Of a stretch of 33,160 bases of DNA, positions 14,383 to 22,897 are shown in pieces. Numbering within the stretch: the first letter of the stretch is position 1; each line of letters begins with the position of its first letter. Source of the DNA: Deltaproteobacteria bacterium. GTDB taxonomy: Bacteria; Desulfobacterota; Desulfobulbia; Desulfobulbales; SURF-16. The notes beneath the pieces were generated by a model, which worked only from the letters and a program-made list of their open reading frames with translations, was not told where the DNA came from and searched no databases. The translations under genes and the position numbers were made by a program. Location of the stretch: positions 9,402 through 42,561 of the forward strand of contig JAOZOY010000020.1 of assembly GCA_029933005.1 (NCBI GenBank), given 5' to 3'.

Positions 14383-15389
14383 AATGGCCACTTTTACTCT
14401 TTTTTGTCCTGCTGTACTGCACTGCCAATGCAGCGCCGAATCTTGACGTTTACCGGGATATCCAGGGTATTCTGGTCTACCAGGATCATCAGCAAAAAAA
14501 TATCTGGTATCTCACACCGGCAGCTCCACAAATTGCCCGGAGCGAAGACAACACCCCAGACTACGGACTGGATGTCTTTCGCTACCATGGCCGCAAGGGT
14601 ACCGGTGACCAGGGAGCTTTCCTGGTACGCGGTATCCTGAGCGTTGCCGTTGAGAGAAAACGTCCATCCGGCGTAACCATGGCAATCCGCAAGGTTTTAG
14701 GTAACTCGGGAATAAAAAATCCCCGCCTGCGCAGCATGCCTGTTTCCGGCGCGGAAATCAAACTGCTGTTTGCAGACCAGGGAGCGTCATGGCAGCAGAA
14801 AAGCCGCTGGACCGGACGCCAGATCCTGCTGCCGCTCCCGCCCGAAATGACTGAAGCCCTGTGGGATGGTGTGGAAAAAGGCCAGACCCTGATGAGCCTT
14901 GCCGTGGAGGAACAACTCAGCGGCAGACGCCTGATCGACAAGGAATGGCAGGACATGGAAGTATCCTCATCCTGGATTCTGCCCATTGAAATGGATATGG
15001 CGGCCCATCCGACCAAATTTCGTAAAACCGATCTTGGCGGCCGCATGTCCCACGGCTATACCGGCATTGATGTGTTCTGTTTTGATTTTATAGAAGAACT
15101 GGACCAGGATCTCTACGCCAAGAAGGTCCGGGTGGCCATTCCCACCACGGGCCGGGACCTGATTGAAGAAATCACCTTCAGGGATGACGGCCAATACCGA
15201 TTCCGCCTCGATTTCAAATATGCCAAGGGTATGGATTGGCCTTACCAGGTACAAATAGTTCGGATCATGCGGGACGGAAGGCGCGAGACCACCCCCTGGA
15301 TAAAAAAACAGGGAGAAAGCATGCTTGATATCACCGCCTACCGGGAACCGGAAGAAAGCAGTGAAGAGGACATCCCCATCAGCGAATAA
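14379..15389 (+). CDS. Exported protein, short member of the Y-Y-L-P paralogous family
   Basis: A 336-aa protein with a signal peptide cleaved at about A-N-A-A. The opening mature region, VYRDIQGILVYQDHQQKNIW then Y-L-T-P-A-A-P-Q-I-A, parallels the N-terminal module of the 940- and 588-aa proteins downstream (L-Q-D-A-R-D-A-N-V-Y-Y-Y-L-P-P-A-P-R-I). The centre has QILLPLPPEMTEALWDGVEK, where the paralogues have the T-x-x-G-A-x-L-L-W-E-S element. The C-terminal 150 residues lack the second module of the larger members and end in an acidic tail. The start overlaps the preceding stop as ATGA. No cysteine motif, lipobox or catalytic signature is visible. It may be the minimal family unit. Function unknown. 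Confidence 0.84.
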   Translation: MKWPLLLFFVLLYCTANAAPNLDVYRDIQGILVYQDHQQKNIWYLTPAAPQIARSEDNTPDYGLDVFRYHGRKGTGDQGAFLVRGILSVAVERKRPSGVTMAIRKVLGNSGIKNPRLRSMPVSGAEIKLLFADQGASWQQKSRWTGRQILLPLPPEMTEALWDGVEKGQTLMSLAVEEQLSGRRLIDKEWQDMEVSSSWILPIEMDMAAHPTKFRKTDLGGRMSHGYTGIDVFCFDFIEELDQDLYAKKVRVAIPTTGRDLIEEITFRDDGQYRFRLDFKYAKGMDWPYQVQIVRIMRDGRRETTPWIKKQGESMLDITAYREPEESSEEDIPISE

Positions 15390-15411
15390 ACCTCTTGCAG
15401 GAGAGAGACAC

Positions 15412-18234
15412 ATGAAAACCATCAAAAGACCTATTTTTTATTCTTTGTGGCTGGTGATTCTGGCCTGCCTTCTGCCCTCGCCGGCCCCGGCCCAGGAAAT
15501 TAACCTGGACAAAATGGAAAAATGTGGTGATCTCCTCTGTTATCAGTCCATGGATGATTCCAATGTCTACCACTACCTGCCCGATTGCCCCCGCCTGGCT
15601 TACAAAGACGGACGACCCCAATTTTCTTTTCTTAAATATGCCCGAATCCAGGAAACCGGCGAGGCCGGTACCGGTCGCGCCCAGGGCGGCGGCATTGTCC
15701 ACTTTCTGGTGACCTATGGCGCTGACAAAAGCCGGGTTCAGGCGGCTGAAGAAGATTTGCAGAAAAATTTTCCCGATGCCCGCATTGCAGGTCCAATCAT
15801 CTACCGTAAAGGAAGCTTTGCTCTTATCACCTCTTTTCAGGAAGGGAACAAAACCACCACCCGCACAGTTGCCGTGGGCAAGGCCCCTTTGATGGAAGGC
15901 CAGAAGGCCGCCGTTTCCATGGCCCTGACCAGGGAAGGGGCTGAGTTGCTCTGGGAAAACTTCAAAACGGCCACTCCGGATATCTCCCTGGTGTTTGATA
16001 TGCAGTTTGCCGGCGTGCGGGAACCTTACGAGGCCACCCTGGAAGCTGACTGGTCACGAATCTCCAAACATGATCAGGTCAAAGCCGGAATGAAATACGC
16101 CTGGTTTGGCGCCGATGTCGACCTGCTTTTCCAAGAACTGCGCCAGGACGGCGCCATCAAAATTACCACCAAGGGCAAAAACGCCAATATGGATAAAATT
16201 CTGGAAAGCGCCCACGCCAGGCTGCTCAAGGTCATCTTTGATCCGGCTCCCATTGATGAACTGACCAGGGCGGCAGCAGAAAAGGACAGTTACAGCAATC
16301 TCAACCAGGCAGTGAAGCTGCTCAAGAATGCCGCCACATCCAGACGCAGCAAAGGCAGGAGCAGTCGGCTGCCGGATGATCCGCCATTTCTACTTGCCGG
16401 ATTCGAGACAAACCCGGCTGCCAACAGCGATAAACTCATTAAAAAATTCTCCATCCTCGACTGGATCATCAGCACGGCAAATGCGGCTGACGACTCGCAG
16501 CAGACACAGGAAGCTGTAAAACTTTTCAAAAAAGCCAACAGCCTCCGGTCAGAAAAAAAATATGCTGAGGCACTTGCCTTATACGAAAAATCAAACTCAT
16601 TATACAAAGCTGCAAAAGGGCACGACAGTCTGGGATCAGTATTCAATATTGGTTTTTGCAATTACAGGCTCGAAAACTGGGATGCTGCCATCTCCCATTT
16701 TCAAAATTTCCTCAGCCTCATTCAGCAAGATCCTGGCCATGAGCAAAGAAAGGCCCAAGCATATGCTTTTATCGGCAGTTCCTTTCAGGCCCTTGGTAAA
16801 AATGATGACGCCCTTGCTTACCTGAAAAAGGCGGAAGAAGATACATCCGGAAAAAGTGCTGACGCGCTGAATATTGTGGCAGATACACATTACAACATGG
16901 GCTCTTATGCCGAATCCGCCTTTTATTTCAAAAAGGCTCTCTCTTCAGCCCAGGCAGGAAGCATTGCTGAGAGGTATGCCAGACGATGTGCTGCCGAGGC
17001 CTCGGCAAAGGCATACAGTCATGCCAGGAAACTCGACGAAAAGGCCAGGATCTCAAAGTATGCGGTGGAAGCGACCCAAGAGGCATTGAATGCCTACACC
17101 GCTTACCAGGACAACGTGGCGCCCACAGGTCAGCGGGAAAAAGAGGTGGAAAGCCGGGTGAAGTTTCTTGCTGACAAACTGGAACAGAAAGGCGTGGCTC
17201 AAAGCGTGGCACCAGGCAAGGAGTATAAAATTACCGGCAAGACACCTTCCAAGAAGGCTGCAACGGCAAAGCCGGGCATAGCCACACCCCCATCCGCCGC
17301 TTTGAAAAAATCAGGTACAAAATCAAAATATTCCAGGAAATCACCGTCTGCCAAAGGAAAAACCGCAGCTAAATCCAAAAAACAAAAACCAAAAAGAACC
17401 CATACCACCGCAAAACGCTCCGACGGCAAACCAGGCTTTTCCCTGGTGGCTTCATACCGCATGAAACGCATCAAGCGCAGCGGCAAATTCACTTACCACA
17501 TGAATCATTACCGTACTGAAAGCCAGGCCTTTGCCATGGCTGAAAATATCGGTGATCTTTTCAGCCGCTACGGCCATGATCCCAAGGTATTCCGCGCCGT
17601 AACCATCGATGATCCGGTCTTCAAGCAGCGTGAGATCCTGGTCACCCTGGATGGACAGGACACTAACACCTTTACCAGACACCTTAATTTTGTCACCGTA
17701 CAGATGGAAAAACGTCATCAATCCGGTGACCTGACCACGGACGAGGTGATCATCACTCCGGAAAAATTCAATGCCAGCGGCAATGCCTCTATCCTGAGCT
17801 ACGGCTGGAAGGGTGACGACGACCGAACCAGGTGGCTTGACTACCGGATACAGGTCCTCTGGTCGTTTCACGGTGGCGTAGAGATTCGGCAACCATGGGC
17901 AACACGCAGCAGTGCCATTCTGGCCCTGGAACCGCCCCACCGCTACCGCAGTATCACCATTGAAGGCGACGGAGAACGATTAAAGCGGCAGGGAGTCCGT
18001 CATGCGGTGGTCACCATCACAAGCCTGATTAACGGTCAACCGGTGAGCAACCAGGTGACAATCCGCAACAGGGGAGCTGCGCCGGCCATGATACTGGAGG
18101 CGCCTGAAAGCCGGGAGGGTCCTCCGAGCGAGATTCATATTACCTGGTATCTGACAGGCGGACGGAAAATAACGGCCCCGGTAAAGCTGCTGGAGGGAGA
18201 TATTTTCTACTGGGATGAGTTGCCGGCAGGATAA
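15412..18234 (+). CDS. Large exported protein: paralogous-family modules split by a TPR block and a Lys/Ser-rich linker
   Basis: A 940-aa protein, the largest of the operon. AGGAGAGAG (15399-15407) just before the ATG decides the start and reveals a signal peptide ending at P-A-P-A-Q. Module 1 (about 30-290) has N-V-Y-H-Y-L-P-D-C-P-R-L at residue 51, a G-G-G-I-V-H-F-L-V-T-Y-G element, then G-K-A-P-L-M-E-G-Q-K-A-A-V and R-E-G-A-E-L-L-W-E. Residues about 365-560 form a TPR block of four to five repeats (KYAEALALYEKSNSLY and similar). Residues about 595-675 are a strongly basic Lys/Ser/Thr linker. Module 2 (about 676-940) has MKRIKRSGKF, then D-D-P-V-F-K-Q-R-E-I-L-V-T-L-D-G at about 735, and ends W-Y-L-T-G-G. 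Modules 1 and 2 match the 588- and 663-aa proteins with other linkers. The TPR block suggests protein binding in the periplasm; the basic linker could contact anionic polymers. Both roles are inference. Confidence 0.87.
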   Translation: MKTIKRPIFYSLWLVILACLLPSPAPAQEINLDKMEKCGDLLCYQSMDDSNVYHYLPDCPRLAYKDGRPQFSFLKYARIQETGEAGTGRAQGGGIVHFLVTYGADKSRVQAAEEDLQKNFPDARIAGPIIYRKGSFALITSFQEGNKTTTRTVAVGKAPLMEGQKAAVSMALTREGAELLWENFKTATPDISLVFDMQFAGVREPYEATLEADWSRISKHDQVKAGMKYAWFGADVDLLFQELRQDGAIKITTKGKNANMDKILESAHARLLKVIFDPAPIDELTRAAAEKDSYSNLNQAVKLLKNAATSRRSKGRSSRLPDDPPFLLAGFETNPAANSDKLIKKFSILDWIISTANAADDSQQTQEAVKLFKKANSLRSEKKYAEALALYEKSNSLYKAAKGHDSLGSVFNIGFCNYRLENWDAAISHFQNFLSLIQQDPGHEQRKAQAYAFIGSSFQALGKNDDALAYLKKAEEDTSGKSADALNIVADTHYNMGSYAESAFYFKKALSSAQAGSIAERYARRCAAEASAKAYSHARKLDEKARISKYAVEATQEALNAYTAYQDNVAPTGQREKEVESRVKFLADKLEQKGVAQSVAPGKEYKITGKTPSKKAATAKPGIATPPSAALKKSGTKSKYSRKSPSAKGKTAAKSKKQKPKRTHTTAKRSDGKPGFSLVASYRMKRIKRSGKFTYHMNHYRTESQAFAMAENIGDLFSRYGHDPKVFRAVTIDDPVFKQREILVTLDGQDTNTFTRHLNFVTVQMEKRHQSGDLTTDEVIITPEKFNASGNASILSYGWKGDDDRTRWLDYRIQVLWSFHGGVEIRQPWATRSSAILALEPPHRYRSITIEGDGERLKRQGVRHAVVTITSLINGQPVSNQVTIRNRGAAPAMILEAPESREGPPSEIHITWYLTGGRKITAPVKLLEGDIFYWDELPAG

Positions 18235-18258
18235 TGTGATTCGGGAATACGAATTAGG

Positions 18259-18291
18259 GATTTCGGAATCCAAAATCCCCAATCCGAAATC
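18259..18291. repeat. Short inverted repeat in the intergenic spacer
   Basis: GATTTCGGA (18259-18267) and TCCGAAATC (18283-18291) pair perfectly around a loop containing CCAAAATCCCC. Related units (GATTCGGGA, GAATTAGGGA) lie just upstream, so the 71-bp spacer looks assembled from one short motif. No T-run follows; readthrough into the next gene is likely. Confidence 0.6.
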
Positions 18292-18305
18292 AAAAAGGTC
18301 ATATA

Positions 18306-20072
18306 ATGAAACAAAAATACTTTTACAAAATTGTCTCTCTGTTTACGCTCATACTGGTCTGCGGCCTGTCGTCAATGGCTTTGGCCCTGGTGAATTATGA
18401 AGCCGGCCAATTGGAGTTAAACGGTGTCCTCCTTCTGCAGGATGCACGGGATGCCAATGTCTATTATTACCTGCCTCCCGCTCCCCGGATCTCAACCCGC
18501 AAGGACGGCGGCCTGGAACTTTCCGTGGTCAAGTTTATCGATCCCCAGGGGGAAACAAGCGGCGGACTGCTTCACATGCTGATCACCTTCACCCTGCCGC
18601 CGGACGAGCTTGATGCCTTGCGTGAAGCCCTTAAAAAAGAAAAACCAGGAGCCAGACTGCAGGGGCCGGTTCCCCTGCGCCAGGAAGATGAAGGCAGCTT
18701 TACTATTATCTCTGGAACCTTGTCCGATAAAGGATTTACCCGCTCTCTTATCAGCAGCGGCCGCGCTCCGGTCACCCCCGGTTCAAAAGCCGCCGTAGCC
18801 GCCACCCTGACACCCCACGGGGCCACCCTGCTCTGGGAATCCATGAGCCGCCCCACCTCTGACGTGTCCGTGGCCCTGCGCACCTATTACGAGGCAACCC
18901 TGCCATCATTTCGCGCCCGTATCCACGCTGACGTGAGCACGGTTTACAGCCATTTTTCCAGCGTATTCAACAAACAGAAATCATACACCAAGCGTCAGGT
19001 GCGCGATGTTGTCGACGAACTGGTGCGCAGCGGCGATATCACGGTGGAGGTGCTGGACCGCCTGCCGGAAGACACGGCCAACCAGGCCATGCAGTCCCTG
19101 GTGGATATGGTCACCGGTAAACTCACCGAAATCATCTTTGACACAAAAACAGGCTTTACCGCCATTCCGGAAAAAGAAAAGGGTGTGGAAAAAGGACAAA
19201 TCAAAGGCCGGCAGAAAAAAGGCTGGCTGGCCCAGCTCTTTACCAGCACCGGCAACCAGAAGTACGTTACAGACAACCAGTACGTGATCAAGAAGCGCAA
19301 GGACATCAACCGGGCCGTCTTCAGCATCAACCTCACCCGCCGCTCTGTTATCAAGGTGCCGGTGGATACTGCCGGGAACATCTCCGGGCTCTATGAGGCC
19401 TTTAAGGATGATACGCAAATGTTTCGGGTAGTGAATCTGGCCGATCCCGCCTTCCAGAAACGGGATATCTATTTCCGTATAGATGGCGACTATAGCGGGG
19501 CCTTTGAAAGTATCATGAATTTTGCCGGTGTTTCCCTGCGTAAATCCTATTCCGACCATGCCGATGCCACCGGCGAGCTGATTTTCACCCGGGAAGACAT
19601 CCACGAAGGCACAATGAGCAAATCCTGGCGCTATGCCCGCCTTGGCCAGAAAAATGACAGCTGGCTTGATTATGACTACCGAATGACCTGGAGCATCAAA
19701 GGGCAGCACCAGATCAAACAGCCGAAAGAAGAGGAGGAGTGGCTGCACAGTAGTGATCCCATTATCACCCTGGCTCCGCCTTTGCATCGTCTGGACATGG
19801 AGATCGACGCCGACCGTTTCCTCTTTGAGGATGCGGCAATCCGCAGCGCCACCCTTGAAGTGCGCTACAAAGTGTTCGGTAAAACACAGACCGAACGGCT
19901 GTCAGTGATGCGCTCAACCGATGCGGAATCAGTCAGCAACGCCGTGCTGTTTCACGACCCGGACACCAGGGTTGAATACCGGGTCAACTGGTATCCGGCC
20001 CGGGACAAACCGATCAAGGGTGACTGGCAGCAACTGGATGAATCCTATCTGGTGTTGATGCCGCCAATGTAG
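18306..20072 (+). CDS. Exported protein, two-module member of the Y-Y-L-P paralogous family
   Basis: A 588-aa protein with a signal peptide (to about S-M-A-L-A). Module 1 has N-V-Y-Y-Y-L-P-P-A-P-R-I at residue 51, the same position as in the 940-aa protein, then G-G-L-L-H-M-L-I-T-F, G-R-A-P-V-T-P-G-S-K-A-A-V, and T-P-H-G-A-T-L-L-W-E-S-M-S-R-P-T-S-D-V-S. A basic stretch of about 50 residues (EKGQIKGRQKKGWLAQLF) separates it from module 2 (about 318-588), which has INLTRRSVIKVPV, then D-P-A-F-Q-K-R-D-I-Y-F-R-I-D-G near residue 384, followed by F-E-S-I-M-N-F-A-G-V and W-L-D-Y-D-Y-R-M-T-W-S. Compared with the 940-aa paralogue it lacks the TPR block, so it shows the basic two-module plan. No enzyme motif is visible. 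AAGGT lies before the ATG. Confidence 0.87.
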   Translation: MKQKYFYKIVSLFTLILVCGLSSMALALVNYEAGQLELNGVLLLQDARDANVYYYLPPAPRISTRKDGGLELSVVKFIDPQGETSGGLLHMLITFTLPPDELDALREALKKEKPGARLQGPVPLRQEDEGSFTIISGTLSDKGFTRSLISSGRAPVTPGSKAAVAATLTPHGATLLWESMSRPTSDVSVALRTYYEATLPSFRARIHADVSTVYSHFSSVFNKQKSYTKRQVRDVVDELVRSGDITVEVLDRLPEDTANQAMQSLVDMVTGKLTEIIFDTKTGFTAIPEKEKGVEKGQIKGRQKKGWLAQLFTSTGNQKYVTDNQYVIKKRKDINRAVFSINLTRRSVIKVPVDTAGNISGLYEAFKDDTQMFRVVNLADPAFQKRDIYFRIDGDYSGAFESIMNFAGVSLRKSYSDHADATGELIFTREDIHEGTMSKSWRYARLGQKNDSWLDYDYRMTWSIKGQHQIKQPKEEEEWLHSSDPIITLAPPLHRLDMEIDADRFLFEDAAIRSATLEVRYKVFGKTQTERLSVMRSTDAESVSNAVLFHDPDTRVEYRVNWYPARDKPIKGDWQQLDESYLVLMPPM

Positions 20073-20115
20073 TTAATGCAGTTTGACATTAACCTTTTCT
20101 GTAAAGAATTTAAAA

Positions 20116-20556
20116 ATGATTAACAAAACCAGTTTTCTCCTTTTGTTGTGCTTTACTTTTGCATCCGTCTCATTTGCCCAGGAAAAAGAGGAAGTCCTCA
20201 CCTTTGCCGATCACTTGGAAAAATGCACTCCTTTTAAAAGTAAATTTCTTCATCCTTTCAGCGGTCAAAAAATGCAACGAGAAATTGTCGGCATAACCGA
20301 TAACAAATGCCTTTACACAGAGGAGATGCCGAATAACGGCAAATTAACGTGCAGATACGAAATTGAGCAACTCCCTGTCATAGCAAAATACTACCGTGAT
20401 ATTGCACTGGCCAAGTCCCATTCAACTTCTGCAAAAATCACAACTCACGGCGACAAACAAGAGGTAAAAACAACATACACCATAAACGGCAAAGAGGTGA
20501 AGAACCCGATGCAGGAATGTATGCAAAACGGAACCTGCGGCATTTCCGGATATTAG
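20116..20556 (+). CDS. Small exported cysteine-containing protein
   Basis: A 146-aa protein with a signal peptide cut at about S-F-A-Q. The mature part has five cysteines: the first in H-L-E-K-C-T-P-F, one in D-N-K-C-L-Y, one in L-T-C-R-Y, then two near the end. Disulphide bonding in the periplasm is plausible. The pattern EKCTPFKSKFLHPFSG, then N-K-C-L-Y-x-E-E-M-P-N-x-G-K-L-T-C-R-Y, recalls small conserved hypothetical proteins I associate with gammaproteobacteria, from memory only. It is unrelated in sequence to the five paralogues around it. I use the ATG at 20116, because the upstream TTG would add residues before the signal peptide; the ribosome binding site is weak. A G/C hairpin follows the stop. 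Function unknown. Confidence 0.75.
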   Translation: MINKTSFLLLLCFTFASVSFAQEKEEVLTFADHLEKCTPFKSKFLHPFSGQKMQREIVGITDNKCLYTEEMPNNGKLTCRYEIEQLPVIAKYYRDIALAKSHSTSAKITTHGDKQEVKTTYTINGKEVKNPMQECMQNGTCGISGY

Positions 20557-20576
20557 ATGAGGGGCTGAAGGACAAA

Positions 20577-20617
20577 GGTTTAAAGGGACAAAGCCCCCCC
20601 CTTTGTCCCTTTGAACC
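20577..20617. repeat. Strong hairpin after the 146-aa gene
   Basis: Arms of 17 nt (20577-20593 and 20601-20617) pair with one mismatch around a loop of seven C residues. The stem is very stable, but no T-run follows on the plus strand, so it is not a canonical terminator. It could attenuate the message or protect its 3' end ahead of the 663-aa gene. Confidence 0.7.
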
Positions 20618-20696
20618 ATCAGCACAGCCGGCCAGCTTAATAGTCTTATATCATCGAATTGATCATTATGCACCTTGACATACAGGAGGAAAAAAT

Positions 20697-22688
20697 ATGA
20701 AAAAACAATGTGTGATTGCGGGGCTCATTCTCGCCTTTTCCGGCTTGCTCGGAACAACAGCATTGGCCAAACCACGGTCAAATTTTGGTATGGCTGAGCA
20801 GTTCAAGTATGAAAAACAGTTTAAACCACAGACACTTCGTTCCTCGCATACGATTCCGTCTTCGGCAGCAGTCAAGGAGATAGGAGGTATCAGCTATGGA
20901 CACCATGTTGATCTCAAACTCAAAGACGGAATAACGGTGCGTTGCTTTCCGGCAGCAACCAAAAATCCTGAAAAGACCTCCAAAAACTACTATTACCTGC
21001 CCACCAACCCCCATGTTGCCAGGGACCCGGATGGAACACCGAAATTTTCCATGCTGCGTTTTGTTACTGACAAAACTAAAGAGGCCGGAGGTGTTGAAGG
21101 CGGAATCCTTCATTTTCTGGTGGAATACGGCTTAAGCCCGCAACAGGAGAAAGAGGCAGCAAAACTGCTTGCCAGAAAGATAAAAGGAGCCAAGCTGAAA
21201 GGGGCTGTGCAGCTTGAGTCCGGGGGGGAAGGAAACAGTTTCCACGTCGTGTCCGCCACCCTGACCGATGAAGGGTTTACCTCCACCCTGGTCACCAGCG
21301 GCAAGGCCCCGGTCATGGAAGGACAGCGGGTGGCCGTGGCAGCCCGCCTCAGCGGATACGGCGCCACCCTGTTGGCCAAGAGCATGGAGCAGCCCACCAC
21401 TGACATCTCAGTTGTTTTTGACCTGAAATACCTTGTCAAGCTGCCGGCCTATGATGTAAAGGTAATCATCGACTACGATATGTATCACCAGATGGAAAAA
21501 GAATATTCCCATGGGCGGGAAAAGAAAACAACAAAGAAACGCTACTGGAACCCGAAATGGTACAATGTTTTAAATATCAGCACCAGCAAGTCTTCCACCC
21601 TGACAGAAGAGGAACAGCAGGAATCCATTGATTTTCTGGTGGAAAACGGCGCTGTCACCTTTGACTATGTGCAGCATGTGCCTGACGCGGACAAGGAGAT
21701 TGTCGAAAGCGGCCTGTACAAACTGGTGCTTGAATCTTTTTTTGACATGCAGAAACGCTTTGGCCAGCCCTCTCCGGATGAAGTGATTGGGGAAGAGGAA
21801 GAGGGTGAATCCGCCAAAGAGATTGAAGCGGCCCGCAGAGCAGAGGCCCGCAAGATGAAAAATTACAGCTACACGGTCTTTCAGCGTAAAACCATCAAAC
21901 GCTCCGGCAAGACAACCCTGCACCTGAAAAAATCAATCGCCCGCTATGAGCATTACACCATGACCGGCAATGTCGGCACCTGGTATGAACAGTTTAAAGA
22001 CGATCCCAGACTGGTGAGCGAGGTCAATCTTGACGACCCCTTTTATCAGCGACGCGAGATGCGTTTTGTCATCGATAACGAGGCTTATGATATCTTCAGC
22101 CAGATGGTCAACTACGCCACAGTGCAGGTCCGTGTGCCGCGCAAAGGCCGACGTCCCTTTATCGACGAACTGACCATTGATCGGAAATATCTGGAACAAA
22201 GCGGCCAGACCGCCACCCTGACCTATGCCCGCATGGGTGACGACGCCCAGACCTATGATTACGCGGTGCAGTGGAGTTTACGCGGCGGCTATCTCTACCC
22301 CAAAGAGCCGCGCTGGAAAAAAGGCGAACTCATGGCCGTGACCCTGGCCGCGCCGGTGACACCCATGACCATCGAATCCGAAGCAGACCTTGATGAACTC
22401 GAAGAGCTTGGCATTGCCAGGGTCTCCGTTGAACTCAAATATTCACGCTTCGGCAAGACTTACCTGGATCAGAAAGGCCTTTCCCTTTCCCCGGGCGTGG
22501 GCGAACCCGTGGTGAACAAGGTCATTTATCATGACGCGGAAAAAGATAAAATCGCCTACAGATTAATTTATCATCACAAAAAACTGGGCAAAATCAAGGA
22601 TGACAAATGGCAAACGGTGGAAGGGGCCTACATCTACTGCTCGCCGTCGGAAATGCTTTTAAATAAAGTGCGGGATCTTGTATTATAA
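20697..22688 (+). CDS. Exported protein, two-module family member with an acidic linker
   Basis: A 663-aa protein; ACAGGAGG about 8 nt before the ATG fixes the start. A signal peptide (to about T-A-L-A) is followed by some 60 extra residues, then module 1 with N-Y-Y-Y-L-P-T-N-P-H-V-A at residue 97, GGVEGGILHFLVEYGLSP, G-K-A-P-V-M-E-G-Q-R-V-A-V, and G-A-T-L-L-A-K-S-M-E-Q-P-T-T-D-I-S. The linker (about 354-385) is acidic (GEEEEGESAKEIEAARRAEA), unlike the basic linkers of the other two. Module 2 follows from about 388: QRKTIKRSGKTTLHLKK, then D-D-P-F-Y-Q-R-R-E-M-R-F-V-I-D-N at about 451 and VNYATVQVRV. Identity to the 588- and 940-aa proteins is evident by eye across both modules. Opposite linker charges within one family could let members associate; that is speculation. 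Confidence 0.87.
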   Translation: MKKQCVIAGLILAFSGLLGTTALAKPRSNFGMAEQFKYEKQFKPQTLRSSHTIPSSAAVKEIGGISYGHHVDLKLKDGITVRCFPAATKNPEKTSKNYYYLPTNPHVARDPDGTPKFSMLRFVTDKTKEAGGVEGGILHFLVEYGLSPQQEKEAAKLLARKIKGAKLKGAVQLESGGEGNSFHVVSATLTDEGFTSTLVTSGKAPVMEGQRVAVAARLSGYGATLLAKSMEQPTTDISVVFDLKYLVKLPAYDVKVIIDYDMYHQMEKEYSHGREKKTTKKRYWNPKWYNVLNISTSKSSTLTEEEQQESIDFLVENGAVTFDYVQHVPDADKEIVESGLYKLVLESFFDMQKRFGQPSPDEVIGEEEEGESAKEIEAARRAEARKMKNYSYTVFQRKTIKRSGKTTLHLKKSIARYEHYTMTGNVGTWYEQFKDDPRLVSEVNLDDPFYQRREMRFVIDNEAYDIFSQMVNYATVQVRVPRKGRRPFIDELTIDRKYLEQSGQTATLTYARMGDDAQTYDYAVQWSLRGGYLYPKEPRWKKGELMAVTLAAPVTPMTIESEADLDELEELGIARVSVELKYSRFGKTYLDQKGLSLSPGVGEPVVNKVIYHDAEKDKIAYRLIYHHKKLGKIKDDKWQTVEGAYIYCSPSEMLLNKVRDLVL

Positions 22689-22697
22689 AAAGTAACT

Positions 22698-22839
22698 ATT
22701 CGGCTTGTGTGAAAAAGTTTCGAAAAACTCGGTCTGTAAATGTTTGGATAGTGCCCCAAGTTCGTTCAAGTCGCCTTGCGAGCTATATTAGTCATATGTG
22801 AGTAAGACGAATCGGACGAAATTGGGGTGCTAGCCGAAT
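22698..22839. repeat. Intergenic repeat, copy 2 (long imperfect palindrome)
   Basis: ATTCGGCT (22698-22705) and AGCCGAAT (22832-22839) form the ends, and AGTGCCCCAA (22750-22759) pairs with TTGGGGTGCT (22822-22831) with a G-T step. Between lie further partly paired segments, so the whole could fold into one long, broken stem. It shares motif order with the element near 11,241-11,384. The 209-bp spacer (22689-22897) holds nothing else that I can identify. Confidence 0.6.
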
Positions 22840-22897
22840 ATTTACTATAAAAACCGAAAAAACCATACCATTTCAAGATATTACAAAAGGATTTGCT

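Noticed and set aside
14379-18234. Type VI, type II or S-layer secretion system components
   Set aside because: No ATPase, secretin, VgrG/Hcp-like, SLH or autotransporter motif was seen in any of the eight exported proteins.
18981-19787. 268-codon minus-strand frame inside the 588-aa gene
   Set aside because: It is antisense to a gene with signal peptide and paralogous motifs. Long antisense frames are common opposite codon-biased genes, and this one shows no domain.
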